From assembly GCA_963556145.1 (NCBI GenBank), contig OY744463.1, forward strand, positions 7,130,001 through 7,194,000: a stretch of DNA of 64,000 bases, given 5' to 3'. A model generated the notes under the pieces. It was not told where the DNA came from. It ran no database searches and saw nothing but the letters and a program-made list of their open reading frames with translations. Made by a program: the position numbers and the translations under genes. Numbering within the stretch: position 1 is the first letter of the stretch; the number at the start of each line of letters is the position of its first letter. The DNA is from Hygrocybe punicea (Eukaryota > Basidiomycota > Agaricomycetes > Agaricales > Hygrophoraceae). Of this stretch, positions 30,665 to 41,479 are shown piece by piece.

Positions 30665-31768
30665 CACCTTTGGTGACTGAATATTTAGTTATATCCAAGA
30701 CCCCTATCCCTCATGTGATTTCCCGCTGTACACCCTCTTTTTCTATGCCCCATGCATTTTTATTGGCCGCTATTTTTACCTATGCACATGATTTCCCGTC
30801 ACGCACCCTTTTTTTTATGCTATCTAAACTGATTAGATAAATTTTATTTGTTTTATGATTTGCTGGTCATTTTTAAGTCAGACATGCAAAGAAAATATAT
30901 ATAACGCTACAAAGTGATAATACAACCCCTCTCATCTAATAGTTGACGGACCCATTATATGAATACAATGATAATATATATAAAAGACATAACGAAACGT
31001 AACGAAACGTAACGTAATGAAATGACAAGACATAATGAAATAGAAAATAGAATAAAAGGAAATACAACTGGTGTATGAATAGAAAGATAAAGAAATGGAC
31101 GAACGACCGGTGACCCTCCACTCCCAGTAGTCCAGCAACTGAGTCCCACCCGAAAAATATAGCGCTCGCCCCTAGTTGAAACGGAGTGATGCTCAACATC
31201 ACCCCCGGCCCGTCCATCCTCCAGACGAATTCGTTGTCAAACGATTGCAGATAGTAGTAAGGAACGGCTAGATTTAGACCGTCTTATCTACATGCCAATT
31301 ATTCAGTAATTGTGAAAATTGAATATAAATATAAGAAGTTACTTAGCGGTTTGGTTTTTCTTGAGTTTTTCTTGAAGGGAGGATGGAGTGACCATTCATA
31401 GCGTCGGATAGATTTTTTTTACGATTTATTGCATAGTGGCATAGCAAGAAAAAGGAGTGGAGCACTACAGAACCATAGTGGCAGACTAGAGGAAAGAAAA
31501 GACGGATCGTGCAAATGTACAGCTATGACCCTGGAAAACACGTGACCGGCACATGTTTTCTCATGTGACCTGAGTAAACGGTCTAGACCAAATAAGCATT
31601 GGTACTATTGCAGATCTGTACCCGATACAGCTTCAAGACCCTGAAGAACCAAGGGAATGGTAAAATCCCGATTTGATCGATCATACAACCTTAAATCGAA
31701 TTTGAAATACATCATCCCAATATAGCAAGGCCAGGGCTAGTTTAGTTCTGGACCCACAGGGACCTATT
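30665..31768 (+). other. Spacer between pol and the extra ORF
   Basis: About 1.1 kb without a credible gene. It has an ACGAAACGTA simple repeat near 30990-31020 and a GC-richer part from 31090. Nothing like an envelope gene is seen. Confidence 0.5.
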
Positions 31769-32497
31769 GTGACACAGCGTCCCACATTAGTATTGCTTGA
31801 CCCACCATTCCGGTTCCCCCATAAATATTTTCCCTTAACGTCTCCTGTTACATCAACTGCACCGCTATTCCACTCAGCGCTTCAGCACTACCAGACGCCC
31901 ACATACCGTAATCCATATCATACTATGACATCATACTCCAGTCCTTCACCTTCTCCATCTATGGATATTCCTCTACGCCATCTCGATTTATCACGCTTAT
32001 TCGATACTCCCACTGAATACGATACGGACTTCTTTACCAAACCAACTAGTCCTGCTCAGACACCACCGCTACCCCCTTCGGAATCTGACGAATACATCGA
32101 TTTCGAATCTGTGAACGTACAAGGTGTTGACTGTCCGCCGCCAGACGATTTCGACTTTTTCATGGATAGTCTTCCCAACTTTCCTATGCCACCCGCCACC
32201 GTCCCTTCGCAATCTGTACCCTTAGACCCGGAGTTTAGAGAATGGCTCGAATCGCCTCCTTCATTTTCCACAAATCATAATCACCCAACTTCCTCTCACC
32301 GCAATCGTTTCGAACGCCCTGCAATTCCGGCATTACTTCCTAAGCCGCTACAAAAGAAGCGCACTCGCCCTAAGTACCACCTCAAGGCGCTATTAAATGC
32401 TACGAAGAAGAACATGGATCGGTTAAAGGCAGAAGGAGTTGATGTACAAGATTGGGAGGAATTCTTTGGAAAGATGAAGAAGAAGTTAAAAGAATAG
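31769..32497 (+). CDS. Extra ORF upstream of the 3' LTR, unknown function
   Basis: 242 codons from 31769; a second start at 31925 (MTSYSSPSPSPSMDIPLRHL) may be the real one. The centre is acidic and proline-rich (LSRLFDTPTEYDTDFF, PPPDDFDFFMDSLPNFPMPP), and the last 60 residues are basic and helical (KKRTRPKYHLKALL, ending FFGKMKKKLKE). There are no transmembrane segments or envelope-like features. The acidic patch plus basic helix would suit a nuclear or chromatin-associated protein, but that is inference. The ORF lies in the position where some LTR elements carry an extra gene and uses more CG-containing codons than pol. It stops about 90 bp before the 3' LTR. Confidence 0.6.
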   Translation: MTQRPTLVLLDPPFRFPHKYFPLTSPVTSTAPLFHSALQHYQTPTYRNPYHTMTSYSSPSPSPSMDIPLRHLDLSRLFDTPTEYDTDFFTKPTSPAQTPPLPPSESDEYIDFESVNVQGVDCPPPDDFDFFMDSLPNFPMPPATVPSQSVPLDPEFREWLESPPSFSTNHNHPTSSHRNRFERPAIPALLPKPLQKKRTRPKYHLKALLNATKKNMDRLKAEGVDVQDWEEFFGKMKKKLKE

Positions 32498-32584
32498 TAA
32501 TAATGTAAAAGCTTCTTCTCAGATTAAAAAGTTGTTTTCTTTTGGTTTCAACTGGGGACAGTTGATTTAATTGTGTTGTGCGGA

Positions 32585-33969
32585 TGTCATGACCCCAAGT
32601 GTTTTTGGGTGTAATGTCATGGGTTTACCATCGGACCACGGACTTAGATATTTAAGTGCAACACTATGGATGCACACCTACACTCATTAGTACCCATTCT
32701 ATGCCTTTCCACATTACGCATGCTAGTGAACAGACACAAATAGCATATATGCTTACCTTTATATCATTTATTATGGCTTCACTAGTAATGCCCAGACCTA
32801 GCCATTTATGTATGGTGCACAGAGGCACATCCCCCACTCATTAGTATTTACTATATATTTCTCTGTATTGCGCGTGCAAGGAGACAAGCCCAACTAGCAT
32901 TGTTACCTATATTAGCAGTAATGGATTGATTACAAATCTTGTTTACTTGTATTGATCAAAAGCGGCTCAGCTAGATAATGGGAAATGATTAGATAAGATG
33001 TGAACAAGAGGATGATAAGATAATGATAAGATAGGATGCATCAGAGAGTGATTGTGATATTCTGCTTACATAAAGACAATGGTCTATTGTTCTGAGCAGT
33101 CTATTGTTCTAAACAGTCCAAATGGAGATAGAGCCCATTGTTCACAGCCTCTTTGATGCCATCCATTGTTCTCATGACTCAGTCCTATTGTTCTCACTTT
33201 CCCATTGTTCTCAGTCCCCCATTGTTCTCCAACAGTATAAATAGGGCCCCCAAATTCCAGTAGTCAGTAGGATTTCCCCCCTCACCACTCAGTAGTCACT
33301 CTCAGTTGGGTTCACACAGTGTGATCCCCCATTCTCTTAGTACTAGTAGTTACTCATTGTAGTAGCTAGTGCTTGCAATCCAGTCTAGTTCACTCTTATT
33401 CTATCATTCTCTGAGTTCCCCTTGTCATCAAGGAGAATTCACCCAGTTCACTCAGTTCAATCAATTCATTAGTCAGCATTAGTCAGCTAGATACATTTCT
33501 AAGGTTAAGGTTTCATCCTAAATAGATACACTTCTAAGGTTAAAGTTTCATCCTAAACAAAACAGAGTATTCAAAAGGTATTAAAGATATCCCTGAACTA
33601 GTAGCCAATGTGCGTTTGAAGCTTCGGATTTAAGTCAGATATTATAATACCCAGAGATACTCTTGATTGAATAGGCCCTGTAGCCAAAACTGTCCATATT
33701 CAACTGGTGAATATTGTTATCAGTATTCATTAGTAGTGAATATTAGTATTTTCAGTACATCACACACCCAATTGCTATTCATCCCTACTCAAAGTCTCAA
33801 TTCTTAATTAAAGAGACCTCACTATTACATTCTATTGGTTCATATAGTACATATACCCACAAACCCCTTCCTGATAGGTTATTTAGATATTAAAACCCAC
33901 GAACAACAAGAAGGTACCTGAACAAAGTCAACTCCGGTAATTCTTGGTGAAACAAACATTCACATAACA
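32585..33969 (+). repeat. 3' LTR (1,385 bp)
   Basis: Same length and, by eye, same sequence as 19123-20507, ending CACATAACA before CCGG. The bases just upstream are only weakly purine-rich (CTGGGGACAG near 32555), so no firm polypurine tract can be called. Confidence 0.95.
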
Positions 33970-35551
33970 CCGGTTGAGGCTGGCAAAAGCCCTACGCCCC
34001 CTTGTCCTCGAACACGTCCCAAACCAACGCCAGCCTACAAAGTGCGCGACAACAACAGACTAGACGACTCGGAGCCGGATGTCGAAGTGCTAGATCGCGA
34101 CGAGGTATACAATCCACCTCCTGGCTCCGACAACGAGTGAGACGCCAACGATGTCAACATCCTTGTCAAAAAGCTTCTTGGGCCAGCTGGGGCTGCGGAC
34201 GCAAAACGCAATGAAGAATTTGACGTCGTCAAAGGCTTCAGCTCGGATTCTGATGCTGATTCCGAACCCGATGGTTTTCTGGTTTTTTATTCACATATTT
34301 CCTACGCTTACGCTAATTTACAGAAGTTCTCTGCCTCGAATTCAATATCCCTATCGGGACCGCATCCGACGTACAAAATTTTTCATCCGACATCACTTGG
34401 AGTATGTTTTGTAGCGAGGTTGCCGATGTGATGGATATTCGGCGTTCCGAACTCGAGGTGGCCTATAAGTTTAGCACATGGACTGCCAAGGCGCGACCTC
34501 TCCTACTCACCAAAGCAACTCAACTTGCTGCGTTATTCGATGCCGCACGGACAGAGTTGAATCAGATGGCTAAGGCTAAAGGTAAAAAGAAGGCATTTCA
34601 GGTTATTCTCGTCGATCAACGCGAAACGTCTCGCAAGGGTGGAAAGAGACGGGCAGACGATAAGAAGGACAAGGTAAATTTTCAATTGATAATACTATGT
34701 ACTGGACTGACTACATGCTTGGACAAGGTGAAGGCCAAGAGGAAGAAACGAGCGGACACAGATGAGGAGAGTGGGAACGACACCGAATCGGGGAAGAAAA
34801 TGTCGAAGACATCCGCCGATTACATTGCCGAGATTACGGAGAACCTCAAATGTCCTCTTCACGACGGCAAACCCTGTGTCAAATATCCGGAGGGCCATCA
34901 CTACACCTTACAAATAACTGATCTAAGTCTCTGGGGCATGCTTCTCGTGAGTCCCCCATTTATTTATTGCTTAACGAGACTCATTGTAGTCCACGTCAGG
35001 CAAACGGCTCGTATGATTCGACCATCTCGCCACCTGTCCAGTTGAAGCTTGGCGATGCTTCCTCTCGCCGGCACGTAAATGCGAAACCCGCTCAAGTTGC
35101 TGCTACAAGCGGTGCGGCTCAACCGATCATCATTCAGATGCCACCTCCATATGGTGGATCGAGGCACCACTATTCCCCGTACACCCCTCCATCGGCCGTA
35201 CCCAAAAAATCATCTCGCTCCCGACGTGATGGGCCGCACATCCCCAGCTCAGACACCATAGATTTCGATGACATCCCCAATGTCTTCCCAGCCATCCCCA
35301 CTTGGCTTGCTGCACTCGACTCCAGTGCTCGGGGCATCGATGGAGATAATTTTTCCCAGTATACTGATGCCATCCGGGCGAATGGGTTCAGGCGCATCCA
35401 CGAGCTTGCCGGTGAAGGTCTTGCTAATGAGACTATCACCCATTTCTCGACCGTTTGCAATATCCCAATTGGAATCGCGAAACGAATTCTCAAGTTTGTG
35501 CAGAAGGACACGGATCGTATCAAGAAGGCTGAGAGGGCCAACAGGAAATAA
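33970..35551 (+). pseudogene. SAM-like gene, copy 2: main part after the retrotransposon
   Basis: Continues in frame from 19122. The first exon portion (to about 34264) encodes SPTPPCPRTRPKPTPAY and an acidic part, with a TGA at 34138-34140 where CGA would be arginine. An intron (GTTTTCTGG...TTTACAG) leads to an exon from about 34324 with ELEVAYKFSTWTAKARP. A further exon has a C-x-H-x-C-x-H arrangement (CPLHDGKPCVKYPEGHHYTL) and LSLWGMLL. The last exon (about 34990-35551) ends in a SAM-like helical domain (PTWLAALDSS, NGFRRIHELAGEG, IAKRILKFVQKDTDRIKK). The order matches copy 1 at 14110-15973. Function unknown; two nonsense codons and a 14.8 kb insertion make it a pseudogene. Confidence 0.6.
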
Positions 35552-35718
35552 TGGGCAGTAGTGAAACATTTTCTTTCTAGTATGTGTGTAGATAGTCCTA
35601 CAATGTCTTCAACAGACTTGTAGTTATCAATATAGTGTTGCTGTTTGGTTTCTCAGAATGCAGAAAGTTGGGATCATTGAAAATTAAATATATCTTGGCA
35701 ATCATGGGGCAGCTTGCC

Positions 35719-35930
35719 TTATGTATGGTGAGGATGGAATGGATGGAGTGTTCATAGAGCATAAATATGTTAAGACCTATGGATTATTGGACAAACAATT
35801 TGAACACAACTACTGTGTTGATGTCACTGACCTGGGTGGGGAATTCTTACCTGGAGCCTTACAAGTTGGCATCAATGATGGGTCCCTTGAATTACAAAGT
35901 ACCTGGAATAATACATCCAGCTCTAGTATT
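35719..35930 (+). pseudogene. RPB1: Fragment of RNA polymerase II largest subunit
   Basis: The frame opens MYGEDGMDGVFIEHKYVKT and continues to FEHNYCVDVTDLGGEFLPG and LQVGINDGSLELQ. The YGEDGMDG core followed by an FE..YRVD-type segment is characteristic of the eukaryotic Pol II largest subunit. Only about 70 codons remain; the downstream conserved part is absent and the frame runs into tandemly repetitive DNA. It must be a captured or decayed fragment, not a working gene. Confidence 0.7.
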
Positions 35931-36700
35931 ACCACAGCTAAGGCAAGTAGCCAGTAGCCTAGCCAGTTTTAGCTTAGCCGAGGTCTGGCTAAGCTAAGGC
36001 TGATGACCAGCTACCAGCTACAGCTACCTCAAGTTATTAGCTGTTGGCCATTTGTGTTTGTGACGTGATGAGGGGTCCGTGCGTGAGATGTTGGGCCATG
36101 ATCACCCACGACCTCACTGTAACTGAATGGTGATCTTAGTCAAGTCTGGCTGACTGAGTAGAGGGAAAGCAGGTATTACAACAAAAACCAATTGAGGAAC
36201 ATTCACACCACTGCAGGTGCATTGCTAGTGGTGTAGATCTTGCCATCCTGGCAATGAGTGATACAGGAAGTTTGGAGGGGTGAACCACCATCTCGATCAA
36301 GGTCAGCAGCAGGATTGGGTGTTCCTCTGTGATTTTTTTGCCTATCACCTTGTCTCAATTCCTTTATGTAAGAGCAGGATTAAAATAGGTGATAAATGAA
36401 GGACACATAGAAATGGACCAAGGGGCTGGGGTTTCATGATTGGTGACTACAGCAGCAGGGGGTGGTACAACATGAATGATGGGAGACTGAGTTGCACTGA
36501 GATGAGCAGGGTGGATGAAATTTCAATGTAGATGGGACACTGTGTGTCGGTTGAATATGAAAATTGGTAAGGCCACAAGTCATAAGCAGAGGCAATTAGC
36601 TGACTGCGAAGTGAAGAGAGGAAGACCAGGCAAAACATAAAATGATGCAAGGTGGAAAAGTAGCTGGGCCAATGGAAGAGACCAAAGATATCATCGTGGA
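35931..36700. other. Non-genic, with a TAGCTTAGCC/GGCTAAGCTAAGGC hairpin
   Basis: Around 35945-36050 short inverted repeats of TAGC/GCTA could fold. The rest has no recognised gene; frames on either strand lack motifs. Confidence 0.4.
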
Positions 36701-38480
36701 CCATTACTTGACTCAAAGGAAGCAATACTAACTCCCATTGATGAGCTGGTTGTTGTACTGTTGGTAGGCCTTGGTGCCAACTCCTTTCCTACGACTGGCA
36801 GTGATACTCTTTGACGATCCTGTATTGCGATCGTAGACCATTACTTGACTCAACGCAGGCAATACTAACCCCCATTGATGAGCTGGTTGTTGTACTGTTG
36901 GTAAGCCTTGGTGCCAACTCCTTTCCTTTGACTGGCAGTGATGCCCTTTGACAATCCTGTATTGTGATCGTAGACCATTACTTGACTCAACGCAGGCAAT
37001 ACTAACCCCCATTGATGAGCTGGTTGTTGTACTGTTGGTAGGCCTTGGTGCCAACTCCTTTCCTTTGACTGGCAGTGATGCCCTTTGACAATCCTGTATT
37101 GTGATCGTAGACCATTACTTGACTCAACGCAGGCAATACTAACCCCCATTGATGAGCTGGTTGTTGTACTGTTGGTAGGCCTTGGTGCCAACTCCTTTCC
37201 TACGACTGGCAGTGATGCCCTTTGATGATCCTGTATTGTGATTATACACCATTACTTGACTCAACGCAGGCAATACTAACCCCCATTGATGAGCTGGTTG
37301 TTGTACTGTTGGTAGGCCCTGGTGCCAACTCCTTTCCTACAACTGGCAGTGATGCCCTTTGATGATCCTGTATTGTGATCATACACCATTACTTGACTCA
37401 ACGCAGGCAATACTAACCACCATTGATGAGCTGGTTGTTGTACTGTTGGTAGGCCTTGGTGCCAACTCCTTTCCTACGACTGGCAGTGATGCCCTTTGAT
37501 GATCCTGTATTGTGATCATACACCATTACTTGACTCAACGCAGGCAATACTAACCACCATTGATGAGCTGGTTGTTGTACTGTTGGTAGGCCTTGGTGCC
37601 AACTCCTTTCCTACGACTGGCAGTGATGCCCTTTGATGATCCTGTATTGTGATCATACACCATTACTTGACTCAACGCAGGCAATACTAACCCCCATTGA
37701 TGAGCTGGTTGTTGTACTGTTGGTAGGCCTTGGTGCCAACTCCTTTCCTATGACTGGCAGTGATATTCTTTGATGATCCTGTATTGTGATCGTTGACCAT
37801 TACTTGACTCAACGCAGGCAATACTAACTCCTATTGATGAGCTGGTTGTTGTACTGTTGGTAGGCCTTGTTGCCAACTCCTTTTCTCTGAACGGCAATGA
37901 TGCCCATTGACCATCCTGCTCTGCCATCGTCGACCATTACTTGACTCAAAGCAGGCAATACTAACTCCCATTGTTGAGCTGGTTGTTGTATTGCTGGTAG
38001 GCCTTGGTGCCAACTCCTTCTCTATGAACAGCAGTGATGCCCTTTGAACATCCTGTGTTGCCATCATAGACCATTAGGGGGTTTCACGCATCCCCAACTC
38101 GACCCCAACTCAAGCCTCAACTTTGCCTCAACTTTGCCCCAACTCGCCGAGTTGCGAAGTCTCGTTTAGGCAATTCTGGTCGAGTTGTGGCTGAAGTTGG
38201 GACACATGAAGTTGGGGATTGAAATCGTGCTCCCGAGTACAACTTCGTTTCAAACTTCGTGCCCCAACTTGTGCCCCAACTTGACAAAAAATTGCCCAAA
38301 AAGGACCTCAAGTCGGGTTTGAAGTCGGACCGAAGTTGGGGCCGAGTTGGGGATGTGTGAAACCCCCTATTACTTCACTCAAAGCAGGGAATACTAACTC
38401 CCATTGATGAGCTGGTTGTTGTATTGCTGGTAGGCCTTGGTGCCAACTCATTTTCCCTGAAAAAGAATGGCAGTGATGCC
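36701..38480. repeat. 137 bp minisatellite, about 12 units
   Basis: CCATTACTTGACTCAA starts units at 36701, 36838, 36975, 37112, 37249, 37386, 37523, 37660, 37797 and 37934, exactly 137 bp apart. Central units are almost identical while the outer ones diverge. The unit starting at 38071 is split by a MITE and resumes at 38370. As 137 is not a multiple of three, the long minus-strand frames cycle through the frames and are not taken as genes. Confidence 0.95.
38077..38367. mobile_element. About 291 bp MITE inside the minisatellite
   Basis: Ends GGGGGTTTCACGCATCCCCA and, inverted, GGGGGTTTCACACATCCCCA, giving terminal repeats over 30 bp long. ATTA precedes it (38073-38076) and ATTA follows one base after the right end (38369-38372), so a TTA or ATTA target duplication is likely; a TTA duplication would fit PIF/Harbinger. 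The interior is rich in CAACTTC/GAAGTTG repeats with no coding frame. Taking it out restores the 137 bp unit. Confidence 0.8.
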
Positions 38481-38731
38481 CTTTGATACTTGTGCCTGGC
38501 TCCTCCCCTTAACAAGCAAACTAGGGTCCAGCTCCACAGGCCATATTCAATAATCCTTATCAATGTACAATTTTACCCAAACAAAACAAGGATTTTCTGA
38601 TGAAGGTCTCAACCCTCCACAAAGGTTACAAAGCAATGAAGTCCCTCAACAGATGTCAAAGAAAAGACATTGATAATTGCACAATTACACAGTACAACAA
38701 AATATTCCTCCATCAGTCTTGCCAGATGTAG

Positions 38732-39922
38732 CTACAAATATCCACAGTGATGATAGAAAGCCTCCGCATCGTCTGCTGTCACTGTGTGCACCGATTCCCA
38801 CAGTTGGCAAAAGACCTCAGCCTGCTGGTCAGGTGTTTCCATCACTGCACGCACTATGTTGCCCTTCCGCCTGATGTCGGACTTGATTGCCGAGAACGCC
38901 AGTTCAATCGGGTTGAAATCCGGTGAGTATGGGGGGAGAAATTCGATTCGCATACCCCTATAATCCAATGAGTACCTGCAAGGAAGCAGGATCAATGACA
39001 TACCTTTCCTCAATCATTTCGGCAATTAGATTGGACTTGTGGATGCGGCAGTTATCCATTACAATGATGGAGTTGACCTCAGGAAAAGGATTCATCCGCT
39101 CGAGCAGCTCTTCGATGAATTCGGCGAAGCGAGACGTGTTGAATGACCCTTCGACAATCTTCACGGTCAATATCCCATCGATGGAAATTGCAGGAAGTAT
39201 GGAATATCTTGAATCACTGGTATCAGCTACTGATCTTGAATAGATAAAGAAACAAAATACCGTTTGCCCCGAATGAAAAAGGCTTTTCTGACAGCACGCT
39301 GGCCCCGAATCGCCCAAGCGCGGCCCCGGTACGTTGTGCGCCGATCACAGGCACTCTCGTCTACAAATACTAGCTGCTCAGCTTGATACTGAAGGCCAAC
39401 CCTTTGTATATATTCGGCACGCAGCAGAGCGCTCCTCTCAATAGCTACCTTCGTCAGCTGTGTAGAATTATCAAAATCGTCAGTTAGAATAGCTAAAAAC
39501 AAAGGAAACCGACCTTTTTCATAGTATGCCCACTACGGTGCAAGGCTCTCCATATCGTGGATAAGGATACTGATTTCTGGGTGCTCAGCTGAAGCTGGTC
39601 GCGAAGTTCTTCGAGGTACACGTCACAGTTATCATTGATACAACCTTGGAGGAACTGATGGGAATTTTGGTCAATACATCAACGATCTCAAGCGATGACA
39701 TACTGAAACCTCCTCAGAGGTCAAATGACGACGCCTTCCAATCAGCCGCTGGTCCACCAATGGCTTAGAAACTTGGCCAGTTGAGCGATGTTGAGCCAGA
39801 ATCCTGAGGACTTGTCGTCGGCTTATGCCAGTGTAAGCGGCGATTTTGTCGAGATCTTCACAGGGTGCCATCCGAACAATTGCCCAGCGTAGGTCTTCAG
39901 AGATTCGTTTGCCTCGCGGCAT
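38732..39922 (-). CDS. DD34E (Tc1/mariner-type, DDE_3) transposase, five exons
   Basis: Exons on the minus strand: 39922-39710, 39654-39514, 39457-39261, 39207-39004 and 38957-38732. All four introns have GT and AG borders and keep frame. The N-terminus (MPRGKRISEDLRWAIVRMA, TGISRRQVLRILAQH) is a helix-turn-helix DNA-binding part. Catalytic residues: D in LVFVDESACDRR, D in SIIVMDNCRIHKS, E in PYSPDFNPIELAF, with 34 residues between the last two, giving DD34E. No stop or frameshift was seen, so the protein (about 325 residues) could be active or a domesticated copy. Terminal repeats for this copy were not found; the 616 bp repeat lies directly upstream and a TA-flanked foldback follows that. 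Confidence 0.85.
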
Positions 39923-40028
39923 AGTGATTCGGAGTCGTTTCAGAAGATCAACGTTGGCTTTGGATACCTAATGTGGCAGTGTCAAGTTCAACAGCAAAGG
40001 GATCATTATTCAGGTAAAAACTACATCA

Positions 40029-40644
40029 TACAGGTCTCGTATACAAATAATAGACTAGCCGTGCACAAACCGAACAGATAGATGTCGAGAAAAATGGCCA
40101 GAGGTGGATAGTGTAGTACAGAGGTTCCAAGCCGCCTGTAAAGCCGAGTACTGAGTGTGGTCAGCTTATGGCGACGCATGCACCTGGGGTAGACATACCA
40201 TGAAAGGTTCCATATAGTTCCTGGACAACATCTCTCCACTAGGTAATGCAGATACGCTCACAGCGTCAGGGCGGCGTTGGGTGACATCTGGGTTTTCCTA
40301 CGGTGAAAATTCAAGTGATTCAGCACAAAAACTACATGGGCATCTGGGGAGGACATACCTGGGTTATTTCGGCCCAATTCCAGCTTGGTATCTCCCCGCG
40401 ATGCACCAGAAATGTTCTCCGAGAGGGTGACAAGGCCCAAATTTTGATCGTGCCCATACTTGAGAAATGGGGCCTGAAAGTTGGTTGTGCACCTGGAGAG
40501 GGATGAGGGGATGACAGAACAGAAAGAATTAGACGGAAATGTTGAGAATTGGATGAGAAACGGCTCACCGATGTTTCATGTGCCAGAGTGACAAAAGTCG
40601 CGTGTTACGCGTGATGTGACAACCTTTCTGAAAACGGCAATAAA
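40029..40644 (-). repeat. 616 bp dispersed repeat, second copy
   Basis: Inverted match of 18330-18945 with few differences (for example CACGCGTGATG here against CACACGTAACA-type variation there). In gene orientation it precedes the transposase start at 39922, as the other copy precedes the gene at 19047. Confidence 0.7.
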
Positions 40645-40663
40645 TGACATTTAGAACAACTTA

Positions 40664-41474
40664 CAGCCGTTTGCATAAATGATGGCACTTTGTGAAATTT
40701 TTTGAATGAATAGAATAATATGGACTTAGACAAATTTTCTGTGCTCAATCCTGTATCTCATGAAATACTGCACAGATTGACATGGTTACAGAGGGAAATT
40801 TATACTATTTTCTAAGGGCTATCAGCTCCAGTAATTACAATTGGACTATATTTAGTATATGATGAGTGGTGGATGAAATAAACAGGTAACGTAGTATTTT
40901 TGACACCCAATATGATATTGTAAAATTGTGGCATCAAAAGAGCTCCTATGAACAAGATTGTAGGGAGAAAATTGTTCAGTTTTTCAAGGGCTATAAGCTC
41001 ATATACCGTATTTTTCTTCATTCTTGTCCTTTGAGTCAATATTACTCTGTATTATATTTGTATGTTTTGGGTTTGAAATATGTCATGAATCATAATTATG
41101 TGATCAAAGGACAAAATTGAAGAAAAATACAGTATATGAGCTTATAGCCCTTGAAAAACTGAACAATTTTCTCCCTACAATCTTGTTCATAGGAGCTCTT
41201 TTGATGCCACAATTTTACAATATCATATTGGGTGTCAAAAATACTACGTTACCTGTTTATTTCATCCACCACTCATCATATACTAAATATAGTCCAATTG
41301 TAATTACTGGAGCTGATAGCCCTTAGAAAATAGTATAAATTTCCCTCTGTAACCATGTCAATCTGTGCAGTATTTCATGAGATACAGGATTGAGCACAGA
41401 AAATTTGTCTAAGTCCATATTATTCTATTCATTCAAAAAATTTCACCAAGTGCCATCATTTATGCAAACGGCTG
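40664..41474. mobile_element. 811 bp foldback element with TA flanks
   Basis: CAGCCGTTTGCATAAATGAT at 40664 is repeated inverted at the right end (41474). Arms of about 370 bp are nearly perfect, with a loop of about 70 bp near 41034-41103. TA precedes (40662-40663) and follows (41475-41476). The TA target and CAG...GCATAAAT end style fit Tc1/mariner-type elements. Frames inside appear on both strands because of the palindrome and are not genes. Confidence 0.88.
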
Positions 41475-41479
41475 TAAGA

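Larger units (their letters stand above)
19123..33969 (+). mobile_element. Complete 14.8 kb Ty3/gypsy LTR retrotransposon
   Basis: Two direct 1,385 bp LTRs (19123-20507 and 32585-33969), both starting TGTCATGACC and ending CACATAACA, look identical wherever compared. CCGG flanks both sides (19119-19122, 33970-33973). Domain order is Gag, protease, reverse transcriptase, RNase H, integrase, which is Ty3/gypsy order. The element is about twice the usual gypsy size because of an extended first ORF, an ASCH-like domain after integrase, a 1.1 kb spacer and an extra 242-codon ORF before the 3' LTR. Identical LTRs suggest a recent insertion. An in-frame TGA within pol may already have disabled it. 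Confidence 0.95.

Noticed and set aside
31769..32497. Envelope gene
   Set aside because: No signal peptide, transmembrane segment or cysteine pattern; acidic and basic regions instead.
36728..38067. Repeated minus-strand frames in the minisatellite as a repeat protein
   Set aside because: The 137 bp period is not a multiple of three, so the frame changes each unit and meets stops; sequence similarity is at DNA level.
36701..38480. CRISPR array
   Set aside because: Units are contiguous 137 bp tandem copies without spacers, in a eukaryotic genome.
40812..41326. Two identical 69-75 residue frames on opposite strands
   Set aside because: They are mirror images caused by the arms of the foldback element.
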